Below are positions 26,846-35,084 of a stretch of DNA of 64,000 nucleotides, one piece after another. Within the stretch, counting starts at the first letter, position 1; the number at the start of each line of letters is the position of its first letter. The notes below the pieces were generated by a model. The model saw only the letters and a program-made list of their open reading frames with translations. It made no database searches and was not told where the DNA came from. Source of the DNA: Streptococcus parauberis NCFD 2020 (GTDB lineage: Bacteria > Bacillota > Bacilli > Lactobacillales > Streptococcaceae); NCBI RefSeq assembly GCF_000187935.1, contig NZ_AEUT02000001.1:62001-126000 (forward strand), written 5' to 3'. The position numbers and the translations under genes are program-made.

Positions 26846-27747
26846 GACATCACTCCCACTAATAAACAATATAGGATAATAACCGAAGCAGAGACGGAGA
26901 TAAATTGGATAATGAATTTTTTCTTAAAGGCTTTTACCATCATCATCAAATTTTTGATATCAACCATAGGTCCAATTAGCAAAAAGGCTAATACGGGGGA
27001 AAAACCAAAGGTGGTTAACAAGGAAGCACCGATGAAGGCATCTGCCTCACTGCAAAGAGAAAGGATGAATGCAAGAAGCATCATCGTTAGAATGGCAGTG
27101 AGCGGATTGTGCCCAATGCTTGTTAAAATCCGAGTAGGAACAAAGATTTGCATGCCAGAGGCAATTAATGTACCGAAAACAAGATAACGTCCCGTGTCGA
27201 AGAATTCATCTATGGCGTGAGCTAAGGCAAAATATAGTTTTTTAGACCATTTTTCCTGGCTGTAATCATGTAAGTGAGCTGGCTCAGCCGATTCCTTTAG
27301 AATATCATCATCCACGAAATAAGCTAACAAGACTCCTAAACAAATAGCGACAATGATTGCTCCTAGTAAACGCAGTAATAAAAAGCGTAAGGAATTTCCA
27401 AAAGCTGAATAGGTTGCGAAGAGCACTATCGGATTGATAATTGGTGCAGTTGCTAAGAAGGGTATTGCAGTATAGGAAGGGACCTTTTTTTCGAGGAAAC
27501 GATTGATGATTGGGATTATGCCGCATTCACAAGATGGGAAAACAAAACCAATCAAGGTCCCAAAAAGGATTCTCAGAAATTTCTGCCTTGGCAAGTAGCG
27601 TTGGACAATATCTGGGGTAATGTAAACCTCAATAAAACCAGAAAGAATAGTTCCTAGCAAAACAAAAGGTAAGGCCTCAATGATAATCGACAAAAAGATA
27701 GCCGACCATTGAAGAATATCTGGTGGAAGAGATGAAAAGATTTGCAT
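26842..27747 (-). CDS. YcgR-like permease (DUF318/UPF0718 family)
   Basis: 301 residues with about eight membrane helices. Characteristic motifs are PSCECGIIPIINRFL (about 69-83), with the conserved CxCG, and LCSEADAFIGASL (about 233-245). The family includes proposed metal or metalloid exporters, but B. subtilis YcgR-type members lack a proven substrate. It is translated with the YcgQ-like partner through an ATGA overlap, suggesting a two-component membrane complex. The only upstream gene on this strand is the 52-residue ORF at 27833-27991, separated by a terminator-like hairpin. Confidence 0.82.
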   Translation of the reverse strand: MQIFSSLPPDILQWSAIFLSIIIEALPFVLLGTILSGFIEVYITPDIVQRYLPRQKFLRILFGTLIGFVFPSCECGIIPIINRFLEKKVPSYTAIPFLATAPIINPIVLFATYSAFGNSLRFLLLRLLGAIIVAICLGVLLAYFVDDDILKESAEPAHLHDYSQEKWSKKLYFALAHAIDEFFDTGRYLVFGTLIASGMQIFVPTRILTSIGHNPLTAILTMMLLAFILSLCSEADAFIGASLLTTFGFSPVLAFLLIGPMVDIKNLMMMVKAFKKKFIIQFISVSASVIILYCLLVGVMS

Positions 27748-27786
27748 TATCTCTCCCCCTTTCTAAAAACATCATGATTTAAGTAA

Positions 27787-27826
27787 GATATCAGCAAAAA
27801 AAGAGAAGTCAGTGGACTTCCTGACT
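27787..27826 (-). terminator. Terminator of the 52-residue gene
   Basis: AGTCAG (27807-27812) and CTGACT (27821-27826), with an alternative nested GAAGTC/GACTTC pairing, then on the minus strand TCTC and a T run (27794-27787). Confidence 0.6.
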
Positions 27827-27832
27827 GATAAC

Positions 27833-27991
27833 TCATAGTTTGTCAACCTCTTTTTTATTATTTTCTTCTTTGGTTGCAGGAATGATTTTGCCTTCAGCAT
27901 CGACATCTATTGGTTTGTCAAAACTTGGAATACTTGCAAAACCTGACATCATTTTTTCTAATTCGTCATTTTTTTTATGTGTAATTGCCAT
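27833..27991 (-). CDS. Small SPJ_0845-like streptococcal protein
   Basis: 52 residues, below common length cut-offs. It starts MAITHKKNDELEKMMSGFA and contains IPSFDKPIDVDAEGKIIP, then a Lys/Glu-rich tail. The pattern (MAI.KK.D.L.KM...FA.IP.FD) matches the family annotated SPJ_0845 in streptococci, of unknown function. It is soluble and highly charged. A minus-strand TATAAT (28030-28025) lies 34 bases before the start and a terminator follows the stop, so it is its own unit. The ribosome site is weak (GTTGGTAG). Confidence 0.75.
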   Translation of the reverse strand: MAITHKKNDELEKMMSGFASIPSFDKPIDVDAEGKIIPATKEENNKKEVDKL

Positions 27992-28182
27992 TTTTCTACC
28001 AACTTTCTTTATAGATATACCACTATTATACTATCATTTAAAGGGAAATGAAAAGATAAATCATAATTCTTAATTGAAGAGAGAATTATAATAAGATAAT
28101 AGTATCAGTATTAGCTTCTTTTATACAAGTTATTTTACCACGAAAGTCTTATACTTAACTTAAGAAGAAAAGGAGAAAAAAT

Positions 28183-28566
28183 ATGCAAGTTAAAATTGAA
28201 CACATCGGACTATGGGTTAAAGATATGGAAGCAATGAAAGAATTTTATTGCCGTTATTTTGAAGCAAGTTCTACAAGTCTTTATCATAACCCTAAAACTG
28301 GATTTTATTCATACTTTTTAACATTTGCGTCAGGTGCTCGCTTAGAAATAATGAATAAAACTAATCTTGCTGACCAAAACCATGAACAATTTGGCTTTGC
28401 ACATTTAGCATTGGCTTTAGGTTCGAAAGAAGCAGTTGATGAGTTTGCTTACTACATGCAAGACCAAGGTTTTCCTATTCAAAATGGTCCGCGTACAACA
28501 GGTGACGGTTATTATGAGGCGGTTATTAATGATCCAGAAGGAAACATTATTGAATTAACAATCTGA
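28183..28566 (+). CDS. VOC-family metalloprotein (glyoxalase/bleomycin-resistance fold)
   Basis: 127 residues with two beta-alpha-beta-beta-beta modules. Likely metal ligands are His7 (IEHIGLWV), Glu in ARLEIMN, His in FGFAHLALAL and Glu in GNIIELTI, the complete 2-His-2-Glu set, so it should be an active metal enzyme or binding protein. The SKEAVDEFAYYMQDQGFP linker is typical of this superfamily. Substrate unknown; glyoxalase I-like chemistry is one possibility. AAAGGAG precedes the ATG. It is a single gene with its own terminator. Confidence 0.85.
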   Translation: MQVKIEHIGLWVKDMEAMKEFYCRYFEASSTSLYHNPKTGFYSYFLTFASGARLEIMNKTNLADQNHEQFGFAHLALALGSKEAVDEFAYYMQDQGFPIQNGPRTTGDGYYEAVINDPEGNIIELTI

Positions 28567-28590
28567 ACATAACTTATATTAATAGGGAAG

Positions 28591-28632
28591 AATACTTGTC
28601 AAAGTTCATTATGCTTTGGAAAGTATTTTTTA
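28591..28632 (+). terminator. Terminator of the VOC gene
   Basis: AATACTT-GT-CAAAG (28591-28604) pairs with CTTTG-GA-AAGTATT (28614-28627), then T5. Confidence 0.75.
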
Positions 28633-28708
28633 TATAAATTTGGAAGTTGAATACAGATTTTTTACTTTTGATCTCAATTCTAGATTTAATTATGTTTTCT
28701 GAGAAATG

Positions 28709-28717
28709 TGATATAAT
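28709..28717 (+). promoter_or_regulatory. Extended -10 promoter of the phosphate two-component genes
   Basis: TGATATAAT, 20 bases before the start codon. No clear -35. Confidence 0.6.
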
Positions 28718-28737
28718 TAATTTCATAGGAGAAAGTA

Positions 28738-29457
28738 ATGAAAAAACATGTTTTACTAGTGGATGACGAGGAACATATTCTTCGTTTATTAGATTATCAT
28801 TTGGCCAAAGAAGGCTATCAGACAGAATTAGTCGGTGATGGTCGGTCAGCTTTAAAATTAGCAGAGACTGAACACTTTGACTTTATCTTACTAGACATCA
28901 TGCTTCCTCAATTAGATGGGATAGAAGTTTGTAAAAGAATTCGAGCAAAAGGAATCACAACCCCTATTATGATGGTTTCAGCTAAAGGGGATGAATTTGA
29001 CAAAGTATTAGCCCTAGAATTGGGTGCTGATGACTACCTAACCAAACCATTTAGCCCAAGAGAGTTAATTGCAAGAGTAAAAGCTATACTTCGTAGAACA
29101 GAAAAAGATCAAACTGATGATAATGATTTGAGTGATGAGCAATGGGTCGTTAATGGGCTACGGGTTTTTCCTGATCGTCATGAAGTCTATAAAGATAATG
29201 ACATGTTAAACCTGACACCAAAAGAATATGAATTATTACTTTATTTAATAAAGCATCCTAATATGACCTTAACAAGAGAACGATTGCTTGAACGAATTTG
29301 GGGTTATGATTTTGGTCAGGAAACACGATTAGTCGATGTCCACATTGGTAAACTGAGAGAAAAAGTTGAAGATGATCCGAAAAATCCTAAGTTTATCAAA
29401 ACCATTCGTGGTTACGGTTATAAATTTAAGGAGTTAAAGGATGAGAAAAAGTCTTAG
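28738..29457 (+). CDS. pnpR: Phosphate-type response regulator (PnpR/PhoB-like)
   Basis: 239 residues, OmpR family. Receiver with VDDEE, phospho-acceptor Asp53 (ILLDIMLP) and KPF near 103; winged helix at the C-terminus (RLVDVHIGKLREKVEDDPKN). With the kinase that follows and the pst operon downstream it corresponds to PnpRS/TCS04 of S. pneumoniae and PhoPR of bacilli, regulating phosphate uptake. AGGAG precedes the ATG. The gene overlaps pnpS by 17 bases. TTTACAAA repeats in front of pstS are the likely target. Confidence 0.9.
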   Translation: MKKHVLLVDDEEHILRLLDYHLAKEGYQTELVGDGRSALKLAETEHFDFILLDIMLPQLDGIEVCKRIRAKGITTPIMMVSAKGDEFDKVLALELGADDYLTKPFSPRELIARVKAILRRTEKDQTDDNDLSDEQWVVNGLRVFPDRHEVYKDNDMLNLTPKEYELLLYLIKHPNMTLTRERLLERIWGYDFGQETRLVDVHIGKLREKVEDDPKNPKFIKTIRGYGYKFKELKDEKKS

Positions 29458-30778
29458 TATCCTAGCAATCACGAATATATTATTATGGCTCTTTTGTTTT
29501 TTTATCTATTTCGACTATGGAAATAAGCAAGTTTGGATTAGTTTTATTATCCTCTTGATTTTGATATCAGTATTCGCAATAAGAAATATGCACGACACTC
29601 AAAATGACTTAGATGAATTAGTAGAGAATGCCTATACTTTAAGGTATTACAATTATTCTTCAGATGAGACAATTCAGGAACTAAACCATATTTTACGAAA
29701 TTTTCGAAATCAAACAGAGCAACAAAAAGCAAGCATCAAAGGTATGTCTGAAAACCTTCAAGCTTTGCTATCCCACCTAACAATGGGCATGTTTTTGGTT
29801 GATCGAAAAAAAAATATCGTTATACATAGTAAATCCTTGCCTAACTATTTTCCAGATACAAAAATCGATTTTAAGGTTTTAGATGATATTAGCCGAACGG
29901 ATATCAAGTCTTTAGTTAAACAGACATTTTTAAGCACCAAAACCATAAAAAAAGAACTTCGTGGATTTCATGAAGGTGATTTGATTTTAGAAGTGACAGT
30001 CGTTCCAATTCTAAATGATGTTCAAGAGACTGAGCAAGTTTTAGTTTTACTCTATGATTTAACAATGATTCGGAATTACGAAAAATTGAACATGGATTTT
30101 ATCTCAAATGCTTCTCATGAATTAAGAACACCGGTAACTTCTATTAAAGGTTTTGCGGAGACCATCAAGTCAATGCCGCAAGATGAAGAAGTTTTAAAAA
30201 AAGAATTCTTGGATATTATTTATAATGAAAGCTTGCGCTTAGAACACATTGTTGAGCATATGCTGACGCTCTCGAAGGTTAAAAAGACTCAATTACAGAA
30301 AACTGATATCGACTTGAATGAATTTCTCCAGTATATTGGCAATAGCTTAAAACATCAATTGCAGCAAAAACATTTACATTTGAAATATGATTTAGAAGCT
30401 AATGTTATCATTGAATCGGATAAATACCTTTTGTCTCAGATTATTTTAAATCTTCTATCAAATGCCATTCGTTATACTGAGGATGGCGGGGATATAATGG
30501 TTATTACTAGAGAAACAAAAGACAATATCACAATATGTGTCAAGGACACGGGAATTGGTATTAGTCAGTTAGAAATCGAACGGATATTTGAACGTTTTTA
30601 CAGAGTTAATAAAGGACGCAGTCGCCAAAGTGGTGGAACTGGTCTAGGTCTTTCAATAGTGAAAGAACTTAGTCAAATCTTATCTGGTAAAATTAGTGTT
30701 TCTAGTCAGCTTGGTCAGGGAAGTATCTTTACCCTAACCTTACCATCAAGTATTATTTCAGAGAAAAAAGAAGCCTAA
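29441..30778 (+). CDS. pnpS: Phosphate-type sensor histidine kinase (PnpS/PhoR-like)
   Basis: 445 residues. Two N-terminal membrane helices (about 5-24 and 32-48) with a very short external loop, so it probably senses the state of the Pst/PhoU complex rather than external phosphate. A PAS-like region spans about 105-215. HisKA holds His226 (ISNASHELRTPVTS). The ATPase has LNLLSNAIRYTEDGG, DTGIGIS and [12 protein letters not shown]. It should phosphorylate PnpR under phosphate shortage. The stop lies inside the terminator hairpin. Confidence 0.9.
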   Translation: MRKSLSILAITNILLWLFCFFIYFDYGNKQVWISFIILLILISVFAIRNMHDTQNDLDELVENAYTLRYYNYSSDETIQELNHILRNFRNQTEQQKASIKGMSENLQALLSHLTMGMFLVDRKKNIVIHSKSLPNYFPDTKIDFKVLDDISRTDIKSLVKQTFLSTKTIKKELRGFHEGDLILEVTVVPILNDVQETEQVLVLLYDLTMIRNYEKLNMDFISNASHELRTPVTSIKGFAETIKSMPQDEEVLKKEFLDIIYNESLRLEHIVEHMLTLSKVKKTQLQKTDIDLNEFLQYIGNSLKHQLQQKHLHLKYDLEANVIIESDKYLLSQIILNLLSNAIRYTEDGGDIMVITRETKDNITICVKDTGIGISQLEIERIFERFYRVNKGRSRQSGGTGLGLSIVKELSQILSGKISVSSQLGQGSIFTLTLPSSIISEKKEA

Positions 30779-30793
30779 AAGACTTCTTTTTTT
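30764..30793 (+). terminator. Terminator of pnpRS
   Basis: AAAAAAGAAG (30764-30773) pairs with CTTCTTTTTT (30783-30792); the stop codon is in the loop. Confidence 0.8.
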
Positions 30794-30827
30794 AATGTTT
30801 AGGAAATATATTTTAGAAATATAAACT

Positions 30828-30869
30828 TTTACAAAATCTTTACAAAAATAGGGGATAAACCTTTACAAA
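30828..30869 (+). promoter_or_regulatory. Pho-box-like direct repeats before pstS
   Basis: TTTACAAAA at 30828-30836 and again at 30839-30847, exactly 11 bases apart, then TTTACAAA at 30862-30869, two more helical turns on. The B. subtilis PhoP box is a set of TT(A/T)ACA repeats with the same 11-base period. The last repeat ends just ahead of the extended -10. Confidence 0.8.
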
Positions 30870-30873
30870 GCAT

Positions 30874-30882
30874 TGGTATACT
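30874..30882 (+). promoter_or_regulatory. Extended -10 of pstS
   Basis: TGGTATACT with no -35 consensus; the -35 zone is occupied by the Pho-type repeats, as expected for an activated promoter. Confidence 0.65.
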
Positions 30883-30937
30883 AAACATGTAGCAAATCTA
30901 CAAGAAGTAAAAAAATATATTTTAAAAGGTGAAACTT

Positions 30938-31819
30938 ATGAAAATTCAAAAAATGATTACTCTCGCAGTTCTCGGTTTGTCTAGTCTTGGCTTAGTTGCT
31001 TGTGGCAACAACGATTCAAAATCTTCTGATACATCAGCATCAGGTGGAAAAATTGAAGTCATCACTCGTGAAGATGGTTCAGGAACACGTGGAGCATTTA
31101 CTGAAATTACTGGTATTTTGAAAAAAGATGGTGATAAAGAAACTGATAACACTTCTAAATCAGCAGTTGTTCAAAACAGTACAGAAGGTGTTATCTCAGC
31201 AGTATCTGGTAATAAAGATGCTGTAGGATATATCTCACTTGGTTCACTTAATGATAATGTAAAAGCACTTAAAGTTGACGGAGTGGAAGCAAGCTCTAAA
31301 ACAGTTAAAGATGGCGACTACCCACTTCAACGTCCATTCAACATTGTTTACAACGACAGCTTATCAGCTTTAGGAAAAGACTTCGTAGCATTCATTCATT
31401 CTAAACAAGGTCAAGCAGTTGTAACAGATAATAAATTTGTTGAAGCTAAAGATGATATGAAAGAATACACTTCACAAAAAATGTCAGGTAAACTTTCAGT
31501 AGTTGGTTCAACTTCAGTTACACCACTTATGGAAAAACTAGTTGAAGCATACAAAGAAGAAAATCCAGATGTAACAATCGATATCACTGCTAATGGATCT
31601 TCAGCAGGTATCACAGCTGCTAAAGAAAAAACAGCTGACATTGGTATGGTGTCTCGTGAACTTACTCCTGAAGAAGGCAAAGACTTAAAACATGATGCTA
31701 TCGCACTTGATGGAATTGCAGTTGTTGTTAACAAAGACAACAAAGCAGAAGAAATCAGCATGAAATCTATCACAGACGTATTTACTGGTAAAGTAACTAG
31801 CTGGGATAAAGCAAAATAA
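30938..31819 (+). CDS. pstS: Phosphate-binding lipoprotein PstS
   Basis: 293 residues. Type II signal peptide with lipobox LVAC, lipidated Cys22, then a Ser/Asp-rich linker. The phosphate-contact segments are EDGSGTRGAF and VGSTSVTPLMEKL, with the PstS family pattern GSSAGITAAKEKTADIGM. It captures phosphate outside the membrane for PstCAB. ATG 30938 is preferred over the in-frame GTG at 30929 because AAAGG lies 7-8 bases upstream of it. A 10-bp hairpin separates it from pstC, which would allow higher expression of the binding protein. Confidence 0.95.
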   Translation: MKIQKMITLAVLGLSSLGLVACGNNDSKSSDTSASGGKIEVITREDGSGTRGAFTEITGILKKDGDKETDNTSKSAVVQNSTEGVISAVSGNKDAVGYISLGSLNDNVKALKVDGVEASSKTVKDGDYPLQRPFNIVYNDSLSALGKDFVAFIHSKQGQAVVTDNKFVEAKDDMKEYTSQKMSGKLSVVGSTSVTPLMEKLVEAYKEENPDVTIDITANGSSAGITAAKEKTADIGMVSRELTPEEGKDLKHDAIALDGIAVVVNKDNKAEEISMKSITDVFTGKVTSWDKAK

Positions 31820-31833
31820 GTCTAAGAAAGTGT

Positions 31834-31857
31834 AAGGGGGACACCTTTGTCCCCCTT
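31834..31857 (+). terminator. Intercistronic hairpin between pstS and pstC
   Basis: AAGGGGGACA, loop CCTT, TGTCCCCCTT: a perfect 10-bp stem followed only by GCTTTC, not a full T run. Likely a leaky terminator or 3'-end protector that lowers pstCAB-phoU relative to pstS. Confidence 0.75.
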
Positions 31858-31885
31858 GCTTTCATTCATTTAGAAAGGATAGCGC

Positions 31886-32749
31886 GTGAAAAAACAAGCG
31901 TTCAAAGAAGAATTCTTCAGAATTCTATTCTTCCTTAGTGCAGCGATGTCAATTGTTGCTATATCATTAATCTGTATCTTCATATTTATGAATGGACTAC
32001 CATTTATCGGAAAATACGGTGTTGCTAAATTCTTATTTGGCTCAAATTGGTCTCCTTCAAATACACCTTCTAGCTTTGGTATTTTACCAATGATTGTTGG
32101 TTCATTATTAATCACCATAGGAGCTATTATTGTCGGTGTGCCTACTGGAATTTTTACGTCTGTCTTTATGGTTTATTACTGCCCAAAACCAATCTATGGT
32201 TTCCTAAAAGGTGCAGTCAATATGATGGCTGCAATTCCATCAATTGTTTATGGTTTCTTTGGTTTACAATTAATGGTTCCTTGGATTAGAACATTTGCTG
32301 GAAACGGGATGTCCGTTATCACAGCATCATTGTTGTTAGGTATTATGATTTTACCAACTATCATTAGTTTGACTGAATCAGCTATTCGAACAGTACCTGC
32401 AACTTTTTATTCTGGAAGTGTTGCTTTAGGAGCAAGTCATGAACGCACTATTTTTAGTGTTATTGTTCCAGCTGCTAAATCAGGTATTTTTTCAGCAATA
32501 ATTTTAGGTATTGGTCGTGCAATTGGGGAAACAATGGCTGTTATTCTTGTCGCTGGGAATCAACCAGTTATTCCAACAGGATTATTTGAAGGCACTCGAA
32601 CAATGACAACAAATATCGTGTTAGAAATGGCTTATGCTTCTGGTCAACATAGAGAAGCATTGATTGCGACTTCTGCTGTATTATTTATCTTTATCCTTCT
32701 AATTAATGCGTGGTTCTCTTATATGAAAGGAAAATCAGTAAATGAGTAA
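31886..32749 (+). CDS. pstC: Phosphate ABC transporter permease PstC
   Basis: 287 residues with about six membrane helices. The EAA loop is GSVALGASHERTIFSVIVPAA (about 171-191), followed by GIGRAIGETMAVILVAGN, a conserved PstC motif. It forms the phosphate channel with PstA. Start is GTG at 31886 with GAAAGGAT eight bases upstream; no suitable ATG is nearby. It overlaps pstA by eight bases. Confidence 0.93.
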   Translation: MKKQAFKEEFFRILFFLSAAMSIVAISLICIFIFMNGLPFIGKYGVAKFLFGSNWSPSNTPSSFGILPMIVGSLLITIGAIIVGVPTGIFTSVFMVYYCPKPIYGFLKGAVNMMAAIPSIVYGFFGLQLMVPWIRTFAGNGMSVITASLLLGIMILPTIISLTESAIRTVPATFYSGSVALGASHERTIFSVIVPAAKSGIFSAIILGIGRAIGETMAVILVAGNQPVIPTGLFEGTRTMTTNIVLEMAYASGQHREALIATSAVLFIFILLINAWFSYMKGKSVNE

Positions 32750-33560
32750 ATATATTTTAAAAACTTTAGTTTACCTTTTTACCTTACTTACATTTGGATC
32801 ACTTTTTCTAATCGTAGGATTTATCTTGGTTAATGGTTTACCAAATATTACTCCTTCACTATTTGAATGGAAATACACTAGTGATAATGTCTCACTGATG
32901 CCAGCAATTGTTTCTACTTTAATTTTAGTATTTGGCTCACTTTTGATTGCATTGCCAATTGGTGTATTTGCAGGATTCTACTTAGTCGAGTATGCTAAAA
33001 AAGGCTCAATATGGGTTAAACTGATTCGTATTGCTGCCGATACATTAGCTGGGATTCCATCAATTGTATTTGGTCTATTCGGGATGCTTTTCTTTGTTGT
33101 CTTTATGAAGTTCCAATATTCATTATTGTCAGGGATTTTGACATCAGTTATTATGGTTCTTCCAGTTATTATCAGAGCTACAGAAGAAGCTTTGATGTCT
33201 GTAAGTGATAGCATGCGTCAAGCCAGTTTTGGGCTTGGAGCTGGGAAATTGAGAACTGTTTTCAAAATTGTCTTACCAGTTGCCATGCCAGGTATTTTAG
33301 CAGGTGTTATTTTGGCAGTTGGTCGTATCGTTGGTGAAACGGCAGCTCTTATGTATACATTAGGGACTTCAACTAATGCACCAACATCTATTATGTCTTC
33401 TGGACGTTCACTCGCTTTACATATGTATATGTTATCTAGTGAAGGTCTTCATGTTAAAGAAGCATATGCCACTGGTGTTATTTTAATTATTACAGTATTG
33501 ATTATAAATGCTATCTCTACAATTTTATCTCGTCGCCTTGTGAAAGGAGCATCTAAATAA
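32742..33560 (+). CDS. pstA: Phosphate ABC transporter permease PstA
   Basis: 272 residues with about six membrane helices. EAA loop [20 protein letters not shown] (about 159-178) and [17 protein letters not shown] mark PstA. Its start lies in the last codons of pstC, and the stop TAA shares one base with the ATG of pstB, so pstC-pstA-pstB are tightly coupled. Confidence 0.93.
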   Translation: MSKYILKTLVYLFTLLTFGSLFLIVGFILVNGLPNITPSLFEWKYTSDNVSLMPAIVSTLILVFGSLLIALPIGVFAGFYLVEYAKKGSIWVKLIRIAADTLAGIPSIVFGLFGMLFFVVFMKFQYSLLSGILTSVIMVLPVIIRATEEALMSVSDSMRQASFGLGAGKLRTVFKIVLPVAMPGILAGVILAVGRIVGETAALMYTLGTSTNAPTSIMSSGRSLALHMYMLSSEGLHVKEAYATGVILIITVLIINAISTILSRRLVKGASK

Positions 33561-34312
33561 TGGGAACTTTTTCCGTAAAAAACCTTGAATTATATTATGG
33601 GGATTTTCATGCCCTTAAAAATGTTAATATTGAATTACCAGAAGGGAAAATTACAGCCTTGATTGGCCCTTCAGGGTGTGGTAAATCAACATTTTTGAAA
33701 ACTTTGAACCGTATGAATGATTTGATTCCTAGTTGTCGTATCGAAGGAGACATTCTTTTAGATGACAAAAATATCTATGGAAAAGATATGAATTTGAATA
33801 GCTTACGTAAACGTGTCGGAATGGTTTTCCAACAACCAAATCCATTCGCGATGTCTATTTATGATAACGTAGCCTACGGCCCTAGAACACATGGTGTTAA
33901 AGATAAAGCTCAACTTGATGCAATTGTCGAAAAAAGTCTTAAGGGCGCAGCGATTTGGGAAGAAGTTAAAGATGATCTTAAAAAGAATGCAATGTCACTT
34001 TCTGGTGGTCAACAACAACGTATCTGTATCGCACGTGCCTTGGCAGTAGAACCTGATGTTCTTTTAATGGATGAACCTACATCAGCATTAGACCCAATTT
34101 CAACTTTGAAAATTGAAGATCTTGTGCAAAACTTGAAAAAGGATTATACCATCATTATTGTAACTCATAACATGCAACAAGCTTCACGTATCTCAGATAA
34201 AACAGCTTTCTTCCTAACTGGCGAAATCTGTGAATTCGGTGATACATTAGAAATTTTCACAAATCCTAAAGATAAACGTACAGAAGACTACATTTCTGGA
34301 CGCTTCGGTTAG
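33560..34312 (+). CDS. pstB: Phosphate ABC transporter ATPase PstB
   Basis: 250 residues. Walker [10 protein letters not shown] (36-44), the PstB insertion [18 protein letters not shown]-loop [19 protein letters not shown], signature [17 protein letters not shown], Walker [13 protein letters not shown] and switch VTHNMQQA. It powers phosphate import. Only one pstB copy is present in this operon. Confidence 0.95.
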   Translation: MGTFSVKNLELYYGDFHALKNVNIELPEGKITALIGPSGCGKSTFLKTLNRMNDLIPSCRIEGDILLDDKNIYGKDMNLNSLRKRVGMVFQQPNPFAMSIYDNVAYGPRTHGVKDKAQLDAIVEKSLKGAAIWEEVKDDLKKNAMSLSGGQQQRICIARALAVEPDVLLMDEPTSALDPISTLKIEDLVQNLKKDYTIIIVTHNMQQASRISDKTAFFLTGEICEFGDTLEIFTNPKDKRTEDYISGRFG

Positions 34313-34327
34313 AGAAAGGACTTTTAC

Positions 34328-34981
34328 ATGAGAGAGCAATTTGAATTAGAACTTCAACTTTTAGAGCAACAATTTTTAGGATTGGGTCAAGCAGTTATTG
34401 AATCAGCTTCTAAAGCATTATTAGCATTAGCAGCAAAAGATAAAGAAATGGCTGAAAAAATCATTGAAGATGATAAATTGATTAACCAAGCACAAATTGA
34501 TGTTGAGATGTCTTGTGCACGTATTTTAGCCTTACAACAACCACAAGTAACAGATCTTCGTTTTGTAATTACAATCATGTCAGCTTGTTCTGATTTAGAA
34601 CGTATGGGTGACCATATGGCTGGGATTTCAAAATCAATTATTCGTTTGAAAGAAGTCGATACCTTAGATACAATCGAAGAACAAATTCACGATGCCGGTC
34701 AAAAAGCACTGAAAATGTTATCAGACTTATTAGCTGCTTTTCCTAAACGTAAAATTGAAAAAGCAATTGAAATTGCTAAACAAGATGAAGCTATTGATGA
34801 ATTATATTATAAAACGTCTAAGGAAATCATGACTGAAATGAAAGGGCAAGAAACTTCAATTCGTAACGGAGCAGAATACCTTTACATGATGGGTCATATT
34901 GAACGTTTTGCTGATTATATTTCAAATATTTGCGAACGTTTGGTTTATTTAGAAACAGGCGAAATTGTCGAATTAAACTAA
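34328..34981 (+). CDS. phoU: Phosphate signalling protein PhoU
   Basis: 217 residues made of two PhoU three-helix repeats (about 10-100 and 115-205). Each repeat ends with the acidic/hydrophobic metal-binding pattern (CSDLERMGDH near 97 and MGHIERFADYISNICE near 193). It links the state of the Pst transporter to the sensor kinase and restrains the phosphate regulon. It is last in the operon, 15 bases after pstB with GAAAGGA. Confidence 0.94.
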   Translation: MREQFELELQLLEQQFLGLGQAVIESASKALLALAAKDKEMAEKIIEDDKLINQAQIDVEMSCARILALQQPQVTDLRFVITIMSACSDLERMGDHMAGISKSIIRLKEVDTLDTIEEQIHDAGQKALKMLSDLLAAFPKRKIEKAIEIAKQDEAIDELYYKTSKEIMTEMKGQETSIRNGAEYLYMMGHIERFADYISNICERLVYLETGEIVELN

Positions 34982-35013
34982 TAAAATAAGGTGCCCTAGG
35001 CATCTTATTTTAT
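34981..35013 (+). terminator. Terminator of the pst operon
   Basis: 15-bp stem: ATAAAATAAGGTGCC (34981-34995) with GGCATCTTATTTTAT (34999-35013), one G-T pair, three-base loop. Confidence 0.8.
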
Positions 35014-35066
35014 TGTTAATGACTAACTAAAATAACATGCCAAAAGCCCATTAAATAGCCATTTTA

Positions 35067-35075
35067 TGGTATAAT
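35067..35075 (+). promoter_or_regulatory. Extended -10 promoter of tex, implying a leaderless mRNA
   Basis: TGGTATAAT ends nine bases before the tex ATG, so the start point falls about 2-3 bases upstream of the ATG. No ribosome site is present between them. Confidence 0.65.
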
Positions 35076-35084
35076 ATACTTATT

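Noticed and set aside
31411..31773. 120-codon open frame antisense to pstS
   Set aside because: It mirrors the codon pattern of pstS, has no ribosome site and a low-complexity Ser-rich product.
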